A stretch of 64,000 nucleotides of DNA from Platanthera guangdongensis (GCA_039583875.1 CM077159.1:2502812-2566811); one strand, 5' to 3'; positions 10,937 to 23,700 are shown, numbered from the stretch's first letter. Program-made: numbers and translations. The notes: generated by a model not told the origin, from the letters alone.

Positions 10937-13900
10937 TGTAAGACCCCTTGTATTTGCAAAAAAACAACAGGGTATTATGCCCAGAACCGCCGCTTTGCGG
11001 TGACATCAACACGCCAGGGAAGATCGTCACTACAAAACATCATTCCTGCTGGCCATACCGATAGCAGAAGAGAAGAGTAAGCACAAGAGTAAAATAAAAC
11101 TCAAATACTAGACCAACAGAAATCACATGAATATAAAATAAATCCCCACGAAGGGAGAGTCCACAGTAACGATAAATCAAAGTACTAATAAGAGGGTTCC
11201 TATCCGATACATCATGATCCTCACTGCAAGTCACTCAACACGGAAGCAAATCTTTAGTGACTACTAATGATCGGGACTCACTGTCCCTGCTGCCTGAACT
11301 CCCATGCTAGACTGTCCCATCTTCAAGCACACCGACCTCTAGGGCTGTATCTCCAGGTTCGGCTCCACAATCCCCTAAAATTATTTCGTCAACGATCATT
11401 AGTCAAAATGACTAAGTCCTATCATCCCCCACCCCTACGCCATGGCTCCTAGGCACCGAGCGGAGAGAAGAAAAGGGAAGGTATTTAAGGTGGAGAGTAA
11501 CAAAAGTGAGCAGTTGACGGCGGAACTAGTATATCATGAGCATAAAACAACAACAATTATAAGGAAGCAAATAGTAGGTAAGCAATATGAGTATACACAT
11601 GAACAAGATGAGCAAGTAAAGTATAAGAAAGTAAACTAAGTAAGTAACCAAGACCTATAAGAATGCCCAAACAAACCTATAGACCAAGGGGTCGTTTTGC
11701 AAGTCATATTGTATAAAGAGTCTCAAACCAATTTATATAATAGGTGTTAAAGGTTATATGCAATGGTTATGCTATTTCATGCAAGTATGCTATCGTATGA
11801 ACATGCAAGTGCAACTCACACACCCGACTCTGTGCACACAGACCTTTAGTTCCCCCCTTTTGGAGCCAAACCTCCCAGGATACCTCCTAGTGACAAACAG
11901 AAGCGGTGGGTTGGGCCTTGATCACATTTAAACTATTATCGGCACTACCAGTCAAACCTATCGTACTCCTCAACACTAGTGCACTAAGCAAAGCTCCTGT
12001 GTACTCTTGTGGGCTAGCGCACCGGACTTTATTAGGCTAAGTGCTAAACCACACATGTCGAGTCAACGTATTGGTCTCAGTGCGATGACTCTACAATAAC
12101 GAAGACCCACCACCTTATATTTAATGCATATGTTGCATTAATGTATTTTCCCATCGAGCCAAAGATTCCCGGAATATCCCATCCATCACAAAACCATCTG
12201 AGCCATCGGCTCGCCGGGCTAATCTGACCAATACCAAAACCATCGAGCCTATCGCTCGTGAGACCCAACCTAACTCTCACCACAACGGGGAGTGTGAGTG
12301 TAAATGTAATCCTATAGTATTTCAAATTACTCTTGTATTGCATTTAGTCTTACGGCTTACGTTAACCTTGTACTGCCCAAGGCGTTCCCTGTGAAGGGCT
12401 CTTGAGGGCACTAAGAACTACGATGGGTTGAAGACCAAAGCTCCATTTTGCAAGGTACTTATTATTATTGGTATCTATCCAAATCCAATCTCATTTAAAG
12501 TTATACTTAATCTAACCCTAGTGCGCTTTGACTCTCTCTTTCCCACCACAGGAAGGACGATGTTTTGTCGATCTCTAGCACCATTTAACACTAGTCAACA
12601 CGACACTTCCACATCACGACTCCTAATGATGAACTCATTTTCACTTCACCAAAATCAGTAAATTATTAACCCCATCTCCCAATGTCCATTCCACATATTA
12701 TCACAATTTCTGCAGTTTTACTATATGCAGACCAACCTAAACTATATGATGTACATGACAGGAGGTACCACAAATTTTCATCCAAAAGCCCTATTATATT
12801 TATTGGGGGTCTATCATGACATATTTAGCCTAAATCCTGAAACTTGTAATTTTCCAAATTAATTTGGCATTTATTAAATTTTCCCAAATGTTAGGTCATG
12901 GGTAATTTTGAATATGAAGTACTAGATTTCCTTAAGTTATGGCCACCCAAAAATTATGAACACTATATGATAGCAAAATATTAGTTAATACTAAATTTTA
13001 CAGATTTTCATAAATGTAATATCCACCAATTAATTCAAATAATCAGAGGTAATGAAGGGAGTACCAAAATTCATAGTCCAAAATTTACATAAAAATTACC
13101 TGAGCCTCATTATGATCACAAAATATTACTGACTAAGCTTCATACAATTTCAAGGTCAGTAAGCTATACAGAAAAATACCTCAAATAAATTTTTGATAGT
13201 GCACTTGTGAAGAAACATTCTTGTAAACTCATCCAAGTAACATGTAATAATTTTCTAAGCTTTATTATGTCGTAAAACGTTTTCTGGCTAAGTAACACAA
13301 TTCTTCAGCAAGATATAGTATTTATTATCTATTTATCAAAATAAGGTGCACTAGCTCACATTACACATGAAGTACTAAGAGGAAATGCCCAAATAATCCA
13401 AATAATTTACTAGTGCATCTAAATGATATTTAATTTACTTTACCAGAGTTTCATATCATTCTAAGACAATTAACCATGGTAACTTAAATATCATCAAAAA
13501 GGGCAAGGTGAAGGTTATATCTACAAGTATGATCTACTGTTATCTAAACATCCTATAATAAATTTCAAAGGTTAGTATTACTATAAAATTACCCCTAACA
13601 AAATCTCATGAAGATCCAAAGTCATAGGATCCCTTAATTATTCCATAAGGTGTATAGACCTAAATTATTTCCAGGTGATTAAAGTGCGGTGCATATGACC
13701 AAATACTACTAAATTCCTTCCTAGGGCATTTCACCATGCTAAGATCACATGGACTTAACACCAAGTCCATAGAAGGATATATCACCCTATGTCCTTCACA
13801 AACTCCCAAAGTTCAACCTAAGGATTTGAACTAGGGTCCTAGGGAAAATCCACTATAATCCATCCCAAACTCCATATGAAGGTATTTAATGCCACATCAA

Positions 13901-15826
13901 ATCAGTGGCTCAAGTTTGAACCTCTGTTGAGGTGATTTGATCACTCAATACCCACAAGGGACACTTGACCTCAATAACCCATTTAGGCCTAGGCTAGGAT
14001 TTACCAAATTCCAAACCAAATCATCACCAAATAGGATGAAATTTTATATAAAGACATATATTGACCCCAAGGACCAGTCACCAAAACTTGGGAGGATTTG
14101 AAGGTAATTAGACCCTTTAATTAAACCTTACATGAAAAATGAAAATATTTCCAAAACTTTAGAAAATCTTTTCCCAAAAATTCCCATTTTTGGATATGTT
14201 ATAAAAATAGATATGAGTGGCTCATGCTCCAAATTTCAAGTCATTTGGAAGTCATGATTGATGGGAGCACGCCAAATAATCTCTGATCAACCCTAAATAT
14301 AGACCTCACCAAAATGAGTGTTGTGGTTTGACCTTTACTCTAAATTAGTTCAAATAAATTTTAAAATAAACTAAGCTCATAGTGCTACAAGTTTCATGTT
14401 GACCACATTTCCTGACAAGGCATCTAAGTGTTTTTAATTTAATTTCCTATACGGTGAAATTATGTGACAGAAAATACATAAATCAAAATTTAATACATCT
14501 AGATCTGCACAAATCTTAAAGCAAGATCGGGTGACTCCTGGCTTTCTTCTTCCTCTAGCCAACGACCCAGATGAACTCGACCTAGAGCAAACTCCAAGCA
14601 TAATTGTCGGCCTTCCGGCCACCTCCCTGGCCAACCACCGCCACCACCACCTCCGTTGAGGTGAGGGATATCGGCCGGAGGTGGTTTGGCCGCCATAGAC
14701 GTAGGATTCTGGCGAACCCGACACCTTCATTTTCACGGAAAATCGGTGCAAAAATTTCACTAAATCGTGATCAATTGAGCCAGATTTTTATCTCTAGGTA
14801 TTCCTAAGATCTAACCCATGAATAAGGAGTAGAGGAGGACCTGGTTTGCGTCTTGAATGCGTGTGCTTTGCCTCCTCACCATTTCCGGCCACCAAGCTTT
14901 GGATCCTCTACAACCTCTACACCAAAATCAATGGAATTGAAAAGTAAATGGGGGAAATGCTTGCCCTTGCTCTAGTGAAGGTCCTTAAAGAAGGAATTTG
15001 GGAGAGAAGGCTTGTAACTCCCCAATTTTGCAAAACTCCATTAATGGCCATAAACTCCATTTTTTAGTTTCAACCGTATAAAGGGGGCTGAGCAACCCCA
15101 ATGGCCGGCCAACTCAAGAAAGCTTCTCCTCTCCCTCAGAGGAGTAAAAGCCCCATAAAAGTGGGGGTTTGGAGCCTCCATGGCCATGATGGCCATTAAG
15201 CCCTAGTTTTCTCTCTCCTCTAAATTTGGGGAAACTCCCATTCTCTCTCTCTTATTCACGAATCTATGAATTTGGTGGGCCGCAAAGGTGCCTTTCCACC
15301 TCCTAGACCAATGGTCCACATTAGTTTGGGCTTAGCCGACTTGGATTGGGCTAGGTTAGCCCAAATTGACCAAATTGAGTTATGGGTTAAGTTTGTCAAA
15401 ATTAGCCACTTTGGTGACTTTGGCATGGGGATTTTGGGGCCATTGGCTCCCCTATGATGCCAAGAGACTAATGGTGAGGTCATTTGACAATTAGGTGGTC
15501 AATTGACCCAAATTGAGCTAAGTTGACTTTCTTAGGCTTAAGGTTGACCTTGCTCAACTTGGCCTCTTTTGTTGACTCCAATGGGTTTTTATGGCTCTAA
15601 TGAACCCTCTAATCGGTTGGAGGTGTTGTGATGGGGTCATAAAGGCATGGTGAAGCCCTATGGTCATACCTAAGCTATTAATTGGAATTCTACTATTTGT
15701 AGATCAAGGTGGTTCCACTCCCCAATTCCCATGTTCACCCAAACCCTTTAGTGCTTCCCAGGGTTTTGTCATAACACGGTCATGACAAAACCATCCTAGG
15801 GGTTTGGAAGTCTGAGGGATGTTACA
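10937..15826 (-). mobile_element. 5' LTR of gypsy element C (about 4.9 kb)
   Basis: On the plus strand it begins TGTAAGACCCC right after the primer site and ends GGGATGTTACA at 15826, so the minus-strand LTR starts TGTAACATCCC. This is a very long LTR; a further insertion inside it is possible but no boundaries were seen. Pieces (11800-12450 and 14480-14720) resemble 44460-45140 and 46930-47150, the LTR of element E. The U3 start has the inverted repeat GTTTTGTCAT/ATGACAAAAC around AACACGGTC (about 15763-15791). A 65-codon frame at 14499-14696 (minus) is probably leader sequence. The middle (12660-14450) is AT-rich and holds no gene. Confidence 0.75.
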
Positions 15827-16226
15827 CCTGAGACGTGAGCTCCTTCTCTTAATTGGTCACTATGTCGACATAGGGGAAAGTGATTGTGATACATCATATG
15901 AGTGTCAGAGAGTTTAAGCATGCATACACAACATACCATATATATATATATATATATATACTCATGTGCGTTAACTGTACTCATATCTTGGTATGGCATC
16001 ATATATATGCTGATAGTATGAATAATACATTGAAGGGAAATTTTATAAAGTTTAGAATGTCATGCTTATTCAATTTTGATGTACTGCTTCTCTCATTGAT
16101 GCTTGCACACTTATATTGCTAGGAAACTAGCTCAATCAATTATTGATGTCTCTGCTCCTCTTACTTATTACTAGTTACTGGTATATATATACTGCTTTGG
16201 CTATTGTGCTAACCCTTCTTACAGGT
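15827..16226. other. unassigned flank with a TA microsatellite
   Basis: Sequence between the LTR of C and the probable LTR of D. It holds a (TA)n run at about 15938-15960. No coding potential or element boundary was recognised. Confidence 0.5.
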
Positions 16227-17750
16227 TGATGAGCCCATGTTTTATACTTATTTTTGGACTCATCCGTGCTAGTTTTCTTGTTGATGCACTACACTTTAGA
16301 GCTTTATTTGTTCATATTTGTTATTATGTCCGTTTAATGAGTAAGTGCACTTTCGACCCGTTTCGGTGTGCTTTAGTTGTTTCGGTATTTCCATTTGTTT
16401 TACTTGTTCTTTAACCATGTCTTGAGAATGTGGTGTGCACTTTTGGTGGCCTATCTACCTCTTCTGCTGGTGCATAGGTCGTGTGCTTGCTCCGGAACCG
16501 CTCGGGAGACCCCAAGAATACAACAACACTGCGTACGATCACTGGATTCACTGCGCACGACCACTGGTCTTGCGCCAAGGATCGTGCACATTATATTCTC
16601 CTTTGCCAAATTCTTCCAGGGTAATCGCACGAGCAATGGCCATAGTGTGCATGACCATTGGTCGTGTGCCACTGCTCGTGGGCATTTACCTCTTGCTTTC
16701 TGCAGTTCTGTCTTAACCAATCACACGATCAGTGCATTCAGTGCGCATGACCACCGGTCGTGCGCCACTGATCGTGCGTATTTCTAGTGATGTTTCTTTC
16801 CAAGTTGCAGGTTTAATTGGAAATTGCGCACGATCTTCGACCAACAGTACGCACGACCACTGGTCCTGCGCCACTTATCGTGCGCTCTGCTTTTGCTGCC
16901 TCCGTATTTAAGGCCCTGCTTCGCGATTTAGGTCAACACTCATTACTTTCTGTGATCGGGGATTATGCGGGAAGTGCCATTCTACTTCTCCAGTAGCTCT
17001 ATCACCTCCACCTTCATCGGGAGTCCGTAGCCGGCGATTCCGAAGCTTTCCAAACCCTTCAGCAAAGCTCTCGGCCATTGATGACCTCAACTCCAAGCTT
17101 TCCACCGAAGTTGGAGAAGAAGACAACCTAGAGAACAGACTCAAAGGCCTTCGAGGTGACAGCTCATTAGTACCGGAAGCCTCCTCGGACTGAGCCCGGA
17201 AGCAGATTGACAACTCGCTATTCCGGCCACGACCTACGGTGGATCTTCACCCTCTATTGGTTTACTCTACTTCCCCTTCCTCTGTTGTATGGAATGATAT
17301 AACATTATAATGAACTACATGTTCTATTCTATATCTAATGGGATGTTTGTAGTTTTCTTATTCTTGTGAGTTGTGTGTGTGAATGCGCCTCGCCCACTCC
17401 ACATCCACTCCATACCCTTGTTTCACCCGATTGCACTCCACACAAGAACACTTCCATCCATTAGCTTTCCGTCCACTCGCCCAACCGAAGTTTGTCATCG
17501 CGGACGATACACTCACTTCACGTTACGAAGCGGTGCCTTCGACCCACATAGCTTTAATTAGTTTAGTAGATCAAGAAACCACTATCTCTCAAGCCCCCTT
17601 TTTACTCTTTTCTAAGTATAACCCTCATAACAATATTTTCTAAACTATTTCCGCTCTATGCTAATTGCATTCCTCAAGAGACCGACACTCGGGGATTTAT
17701 TCCCAAACTTTGTGCGAGCGGTGCGCTTGCCGATTTACACACATCAAGTT
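16227..17750 (+). mobile_element. 5' LTR of element D
   Basis: The probable start is TGATGAGCCCATG at 16227; the end is placed just before the primer site at 17753. No second copy is present to fix the limits. It contains a cluster of palindromes built on GCACGACC/GGTCGTGC (16530-16890). Confidence 0.55.
16530..16890. repeat. GCACGACC...GGTCGTGC palindrome cluster
   Basis: Four loosely tandem copies of a nested palindrome: GCGCACGACCACTGGTCNTGCGCC and outer GATCAGTG/CACTGATCGTGC words at about 16540, 16640, 16730 and 16840. The CG sites vary between copies. Confidence 0.7.
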
Positions 17751-17752
17751 TT

Positions 17753-17770
17753 TGGCGTCGTTGTTGGGGA
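17753..17770 (+). promoter_or_regulatory. primer binding site of element D (tRNA-Asp type)
   Basis: TGGCGTCGTTGTTGGGGA matches the Athila-type site TGGCGCCGTTGCCGGGGA, complementary to plant tRNA-Asp, with two C-to-T changes. Confidence 0.8.
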
Positions 17771-17964
17771 ATGCAACTATAGGGCGACTCCGGATAACTG
17801 AAAATATTGTTATAAGGGTTAGTGTTTTTGACTGCTATTTCCTTGTGTAGTGTTTGCCACAGTAAATGCAAGGTCGAGCCACAAGATATCTTGTAGCCTA
17901 CAACCAAGAGATCTAACGTACTATCTTAGCACGAAGACGCGCCGCAGCCATCACTTTAGCCCCA

Positions 17965-19255
17965 ATGGGAGACCAGCAGAATATCGATGCCCGCAACCGA
18001 GTTGGAGGAATACCTCCTGGCGACCGAAATGGCGACGAAAATGAAGTGAGCCCTCCCCAGATCCGCACCATGAGGGATTACACTACAACTACCGTCGGGA
18101 GCATATACCCCGGTTTCGGACCTGCTGTCACCATCCAACAGATCGAAATTAAGCCAGCTATCCTGAATATCATTCGGAACAACGCTTAGTTCTCAGGAGT
18201 GGATACTGAAGATGCCCATCTACACCTGGTGGAATTCTGCAAAATTTGCACTACGTTCCGCTATGCTGGAATCTCGGACGACACAGTCAAGCTCCGCCTC
18301 TTCCCTTTTTCACTAAGGGACAAAGCAATGTCATGGCTTCATTCCCTCCCACCTGGAACAGCCACCACCTAGGAGGCTTTGACCACAAAATTCCTAGCTA
18401 AGTTCCATCCGGTAGATCGGATCGTGAGCATGAGGTAAGCAATAGCCAACTTCCGGCAAGCCAATCAAAAAGTTTAGCTGAAGTTTGGGAGCGTTTCAAC
18501 GAGCTGCTGAGGAAGTGCCCTAACCATGGATTCCAAATGTGGAACCTGGTCGAGAGTTTCTACTTCGCTATTGATCCTCACCACTGAGCCATGATCGATG
18601 CCGCCTTCGGAGGAACAATCATGAACCTTGCTCCAGATGATGCTCTGAGAATCTTACAAGACACCGCCACCCACAGTGCTTACTGTACCGCTGGAAGAAA
18701 CATCCCACGAAGCACAAGCAGAGTATTCGCAGTGGATATCCCCAAGCCCACCGCACCAGTGATGGCAATCTCATGCCAAGGTTGCGGAAGTACCGACCAC
18801 CACAGCTTTGAATGCCTAGGAGATGAATCTTCTTTTCTGAATGAGTAAGTTAATTTTATAACAAATCAAAACAGAGGAGTGCCTTACGGAAACACATACA
18901 TCCCGGGGGTGAGAAACCACCCCAACTTTTCTTGGAATCCTAACGCATCTGGCCAAAGATGGCAACCAGGGCAGCATCAAAACGATGTGTATGCCTCCGG
19001 AAGCTAACTACAGCCACCTCAACCAAATTATTCTCAAGGGCCCCCTACCGTTAAAAAAAGTTCTTTGGAAGATATGTTCGAGAAATTCGTTGAAATTTCC
19101 CAAACCAACATGACAAATCAAGCCGCCTCGATGCGCAAACTGGAGGCACAATTGGGCCAATTGGCCCAAGTGGTCTCCAAGCGCACCCAAGGCACCTTAC
19201 CTAGTAACACTGAAAGGAACCCTCATGAACAAGGTAAAAGCCTTGGGAGGAAAAT
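17965..19255 (+). pseudogene. element D gag (Athila-like, broken)
   Basis: The ATG at 17965 starts a gag with the Athila pattern: RTMRDYTTTT, IEIKPAILNII, HLHLVEFCKICTTF, RLFPFSLRDKAMSWL, LLRKCPNHGF. Then come a CCHC knuckle CQGCGSTDHHSFEC (about 18775) and the C-terminal SLEDMFEKF...LEAQLGQLAQ...TLPSNTERNPHEQ block. Lesions are TAG at 18187-18189 (position of a Gln), TAG near 18372, a frameshift near 18462, TGA near 18588 and a TAA-interrupted stretch near 18846. The usual K-A-I-T-L-R-S-G-K region after gag is missing, so gag runs almost directly into the protease. Confidence 0.8.
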
Positions 19256-19671
19256 TTGGGAAAAAGCCACGAACTCGTCATCAATTGTAAAATAAACAAC
19301 TTTGAAACCCCAACATTATGCGACTCCGGGGCATCAAGCAACATTCTCACCCTGCAAGATGTTGCGAAGATGCACCTACAAGTTGACACTGAAAACCAGA
19401 AGTCGCTAATCTTAGTAAATGGCAATTTGGTTGACACCGAGGGAGGTGTTCGGGAAGTCGAAATCGAGGTCAACAGAAAAAGTATAACAACTGACTTCCA
19501 TGTTTTGGGACCAATGGAAAATAACTCTATTCCAATATTAGGAGTCCCATTCCTAACGGCCAGCGGCGCATCACTCGACTTTTCCAAAGGACGCGTCACT
19601 TGGCCGACTAAAGATTCCGCGCTCGATAACACATCCATACATTCCTCTCCAATCCAAAATAACAATTTTTG
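19256..19671 (+). CDS. element D retropepsin-like protease segment
   Basis: An open stretch of 138 codons with the aspartic-protease active site TLCDSGASSNIL and the late IPILGVPFL block, which is typical of Athila/Tat proteases. It cleaves the polyprotein in working elements. It has no credible ATG and is most likely part of a polyprotein with gag. Nothing is obviously missing, but it ends at a TGA (19670-19672), after which a different frame is open. Confidence 0.7.
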
Positions 19672-19672
19672 A

Positions 19673-20109
19673 GTGTCACAGATTCCAAGATAGATTCAGG
19701 ACTCCCAACATTGGAAGAAGCACATCTGGAAGAGAAGACAAAGAAAGCACTCTCCCAGGAGATCGATGAGAATCAAGAGCTATTGTTCAAAGAAGAGATC
19801 GAGTGCGCCAAAGTCATGGCTGCCTTTCTACTTCCAGCCAACTCTGTTTTTGAGCATAGCGAACCGAGTTTTATTTGGGAGAAATCGTTAGACACTTATT
19901 TGTATAACACTGCTGATAACTCTGTTAAGCGATCTGTAGCTTGGGCAGAACTGGTCGCCGTCACGGTGCCGGACAGGATGCCACAAACCATAAAAACAGG
20001 AAAACCCACAGACTACATCCATTGGAAGTCTCCCACGGTGGAGAAACTGAAAGAGGAAAAGCATTTACGCGACGAGCGCTACACTGCCTTCCGTTGCGAG
20101 AAAGAGTGA
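19673..20109 (+). pseudogene. unidentified open segment after the D protease
   Basis: About 145 codons, acidic and Lys/Glu-rich in the first half, containing WEKSLDTYLYNTADN and DYIHWKSPTVEKLKEE. It sits where pol should begin, yet no RT motif is visible. It may be the remains of the protease-RT linker joined by a deletion to the end of pol. Function not recognised. Confidence 0.45.
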
Positions 20110-21892
20110 AATCGAGGTAAAGTGGAAACCCATACCCCCAACGCAAAAAGACAATTTGTTGTCCCCTCGCAACCCACTGGAGAGACTTACCACAAATCTG
20201 CTTATACCTGATTGCCACACCTTCATTCCACTTACCCTCCTCTTTCTGTTTTCTTGCTGCGTATGGAACGCTGCTTCGCTCTATTTTTATTTCTTCTTTC
20301 TTGTCTTTTCAACTGCAAAGAACTCTCTATTATAACTACTAATACAGCTATTTGGTCCACCTTAAGGACGATTAACAAAAGGGCTTTCGGGAGACAACCC
20401 AGGTTGGACCATTTTGTCCTGTGTTGTGTTTTGAGATCTTTTCTATTTATATATACGTGTCTATATTTTGTTTTACGTGCATATTTCAATCACAGGAGCC
20501 GAAATGTTTGAGGCACGGAAACTTGGCCGCACTTGGATATCTCGTCGCACGGCCGGTATGCTCAATTTTGAGCATAGGTACTTCTTACCCTATCTCTTTT
20601 TCACATTTGGAATGCTTATTTTTTCTCGTTGTCGAATTTAAGTCTAGGGGGAGAACATGTCTGTGGTCACTACACAACACATTTTGTTGCATACCAGTCC
20701 GTTTTTTAGTTATTTCATAATCTCTGTAGCACACACTGAATCACCCACATGAGTGCACTCTTATCCACGCGCGCAGCTCAAGTCAAATGTATTATTTTTG
20801 TGTAAACATTAAAATAGTGGTGCTGGCTTAGGATTTCAGGATAGAATAGTTCGAAACTCATGCAGTGCTGGTAATCGAGTACTCATGGTTTGTGTAGAAG
20901 TGGTATATATTTAATTTTTCTTTATGCTCGTAGATTTATATTTTTCTGCAGATGTAAATATTGTTTGTACTACTCAAAAATATGAATCTGGAGTAATCGA
21001 ACGATAATGTAGGAATGTGTGTAGCCGCCACTAGACTCGTATTGCTCGAGTCGGGAGGAAGGATCATCTTTCTCGGTGTCTAAGAACTTGCCCTAAGCTA
21101 CTCCTGAAGCATTGGTGCCCGGTTAGTCAAGAGTGAGCATGACGTAGGCCATCATTTTGGCTATTTTAAGCATTGCTTAACATCTCCTACCCGTTTACCA
21201 TTGCATGCCAAATTTGTGCCTACCGCTTCTTCGATTCAGCTCCACTTACATTCAGCAAAGCCTGAAGATAAACCCACCATCGCAATCAAATGATTGAGCA
21301 TGTTTGAATTTACTATTTTGATGATGTTGTGAATTGTGGAAATCGTGTAATGTGGTGATGAATTCGTAAATTTTTTGCTTGTTAAGTTCGGGGATTGCAA
21401 ACAAAGAAAAGAAAAAGAAAAATCTGAAAGAATTGCTATGAGAATTATATCCCCATCCTATTTAATAATTTTGGTCAGGTTAGACCGTGTACACGCCCGA
21501 TTTTCAAGCTAAGTCTGGGGGTGTGTCACACGTACATTTCTAAGAGGCTGTATTGGTTTAGGTTTTTGTTCGCTCGCTTTGGTTGCGTGTAGCCTTCATG
21601 TTTATCATTGACTACCAAAACTTAGCCTAAGCCCCATTCTCTCCTACAAGTCCTACTGATTCACGCTTGAGTATAACAAGCGCCGTGGAGAGAGTGTGAA
21701 CATGCAAGCGTATAGTCGCCGAGATTGATGGATATCTTTGGAGGTGATCACGAGCCCCAATCTTTGGCAATGGTCACCTTAGTGGCCTGCCTACTTTCTT
21801 CCTACACATGACCGCAAGATTCTCCAAAATTCTAATTTTGAGCAAATACAATATTTATTTACGCTTGTGGAATAGTTTAATCTACGTAGTAT
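20110..21892 (+). other. noncoding 3' region of element D
   Basis: No gene. It includes the GGGAGACAACCCA block (20389), two purine-rich PPT-like tracts (TCTAGGGGGAGAA near 20643; GTCTGGGGGTGTG near 21514) and AT-rich sequence. Ends at the CACTA insertion. Confidence 0.6.
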
Positions 21893-23569
21893 CACTACAA
21901 GAAAATGACTTTTAGTGACAAAATTGTTTGTCACTAAATGTTATATTTCGGTCACTAATGACAATTAGTGACCAGATTTATTTTGTCACAGGTTCGTCAC
22001 TAAAGCCCCGTCACTAAATGTCTTTAGTGACCAAAAAAAAATTACCACAAAATGTGCACATTTTGTGACCACATTAATTAAGTCACTAAAACCATTCAGT
22101 GACTAAGTAATTTAATCACTAAAACCATTTAGTGACCAAATCAATTTTGATCACTTAAAATCACTTAGTGACTAATTTATTTTGATCACTGAATGTTTTT
22201 TTGTGACCAAATTTGTTTGGTCACTGAATGATTTAAACGGCCAATTAAATTAGTCACAAAATATGCATATTTAGTGACAAACTTTTTTAGTCAGTAAAGA
22301 TATTTAGTGACAATCTTGTGAATTTGGTCCCAAAAAAGATATATTTTTTCACAAAATTGTATTCAATTATGTACTAAATATTAATCTTATTTTATTTACT
22401 ATCAATTAAAATTAAATAATAATCATTTAAACAAAAGAATAAATAAAATACTCATCACATGAAATATTTTTGCAAACATACATTATTTTATTAAAAAAGG
22501 AGGGTGGGAGATAGCCCAAACCCCTCAATACAAAATAAAAGAATCATCATCTCTCATTAAACTAAACAAAAAATTTTATAGGGCACAAGATCCTCCTTGA
22601 CCATTGAAAATATTGGAGCTCCATGCATCACTACACTTGATTGGGCTCCAGTAAGATGACGTAACACATGCTTAGGACCTATAATTTCAATAATCCAAGA
22701 AATTAAGGACATCACTATTCAGGAACATATAAGTAAACAATTAAGGTCAGAATAATAGATATTCCAGAATCATACCTTGACTTGTAGCTGACGGAATTTC
22801 TCATGGTCGATAATCTCATCAAGCATTGATGTCTTGTATGTACTGCAAGATGCAAGAAATTTGATTATAAATAGCTCCCAAGCTAACAAAAAATAAATAA
22901 GATATAAATAGCTCTCAAACATAACTGATAAAAAGATGGATTTTTTTTTAGCTACATAGAGTAATTTTCTACAAGGGAGACAAGGTTGTGTTAAACAATT
23001 TCAAACCACCCTAATAAGGAACCATTTGTCCTTATACATTTACTGGAGTTATTCTAATTAAAGTGATAAATTATCACCGAGTTAAAATGCAAAATGAAGT
23101 ATGCTTGACAAAAGAAACATCAATGCTCGTATACACTTTCCAAGGCAGGTAAGTGACAGATTTTCAGCGAACCGGGCGCCCAGTTCGCAGATTTTCAAGG
23201 GACCGGGTGCCCGGTTCACAAATTTTCAGGGGACCGGGCGCCCGGGACCCTGATTTTCATGGGACCGGGCGCCCGGGTAGCAGATTTTCAGCGGACCGGG
23301 CGCCCGGTTCGCAGATTTTCAGCGGACCGGGCGCCCGGGTCGCAGATTTTCAGCGGACCGGGCGCCCGGTTTGCAGATTGTCAGCGGACCGGGCGCCCGG
23401 TTAGCAGATTTTCAGCGAACCGGGCGCCCGGTTCGCAGATTTTCAGCGGACCGGGCGCCCGGTTCGCAGATTTTCAGCATCATAAATTAATACCAGCTCG
23501 CTTCCTCATGATTCCCATTGATAAGGACCAAAAATAGAACTGGACTGATGAAAACAATGTATAGCATGG
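21893..23569. mobile_element. CACTA (En/Spm-type) transposon end, interrupted by element B
   Basis: Begins with CACTACAAGAAAA, the diagnostic plant CACTA terminus, followed by a dense field of subterminal repeats (TTTAGTGAC and TCACTAAA in both orientations, 21905-22330). The region 22480-23150 has no recognised coding sequence. The other end (expected ...TTTTCTTGTAGTG) was not found before or after the N gap, so transposase and right end are missing from view. Element B inserted at CATGG (23565-23569). Confidence 0.85.
23155..23478. repeat. 31-bp GC-rich minisatellite, about 10.4 copies
   Basis: Unit GCAGATTTTCAGCGGACC + GGGCGCCCGGTTC (31 bp), ten full copies and a partial one. Each unit carries the palindrome ACCGGGCGCCCGGT. 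All three forward frames stay largely open, giving spurious R-G-P-G proteins. It lies in the CACTA-derived segment just before element B. Confidence 0.92.
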
Positions 23570-23700
23570 TGTAACGTCCCGAATCGCTCTAGGCCCCTAG
23601 TGTGTGTGCTTTGAGTCAGGAGGGTTGACTTGAGTCCTGAGAGTGCAGGGAATTGGACTGCACTTGTGGATAAATGGAGAATCAGTGTAAAAAGGAAGTA

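Larger units (their letters stand above)
16227..21892 (+). mobile_element. Athila-like non-autonomous gypsy element D (3' end missing)
   Basis: Plus-strand element with an LTR (about 16227-17750), a tRNA-Asp-type primer site, gag and protease, then about 1.8 kb of noncoding tail cut by a CACTA element at 21893. No RT, RNase H or integrase motif was found, so it depends on others or is a deletion derivative. Gag and the 3' region (GGGAGACAACCCA at 20389, an Athila-type GGGAGGCAACCCA block) support an Athila/Tat relative. The 3' LTR is not in the window. Confidence 0.7.

Noticed and set aside
14499..14807. Possible host-gene exon (Gly-rich, M-A-A-K-P-P) in the C LTR
   Set aside because: Lies between clean LTR ends and has a diverged relative in the E LTR, so it is leader sequence. 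A role as a gag start exon was considered, but no good donor was found.
16377..17643. Short frames around the D LTR
   Set aside because: No domain, and they overlap each other in palindromic LTR sequence.
23155..23478. Regular repeats with palindromes resembling a CRISPR array
   Set aside because: The unit is a 31-bp tandem minisatellite with no distinct spacers, in a plant transposon context.
23153..23537. Open frames of 80-90 codons across the minisatellite
   Set aside because: They exist only because a 31-bp GC-rich repeat lacks stops in several frames; composition is R-G-P-G repeats.
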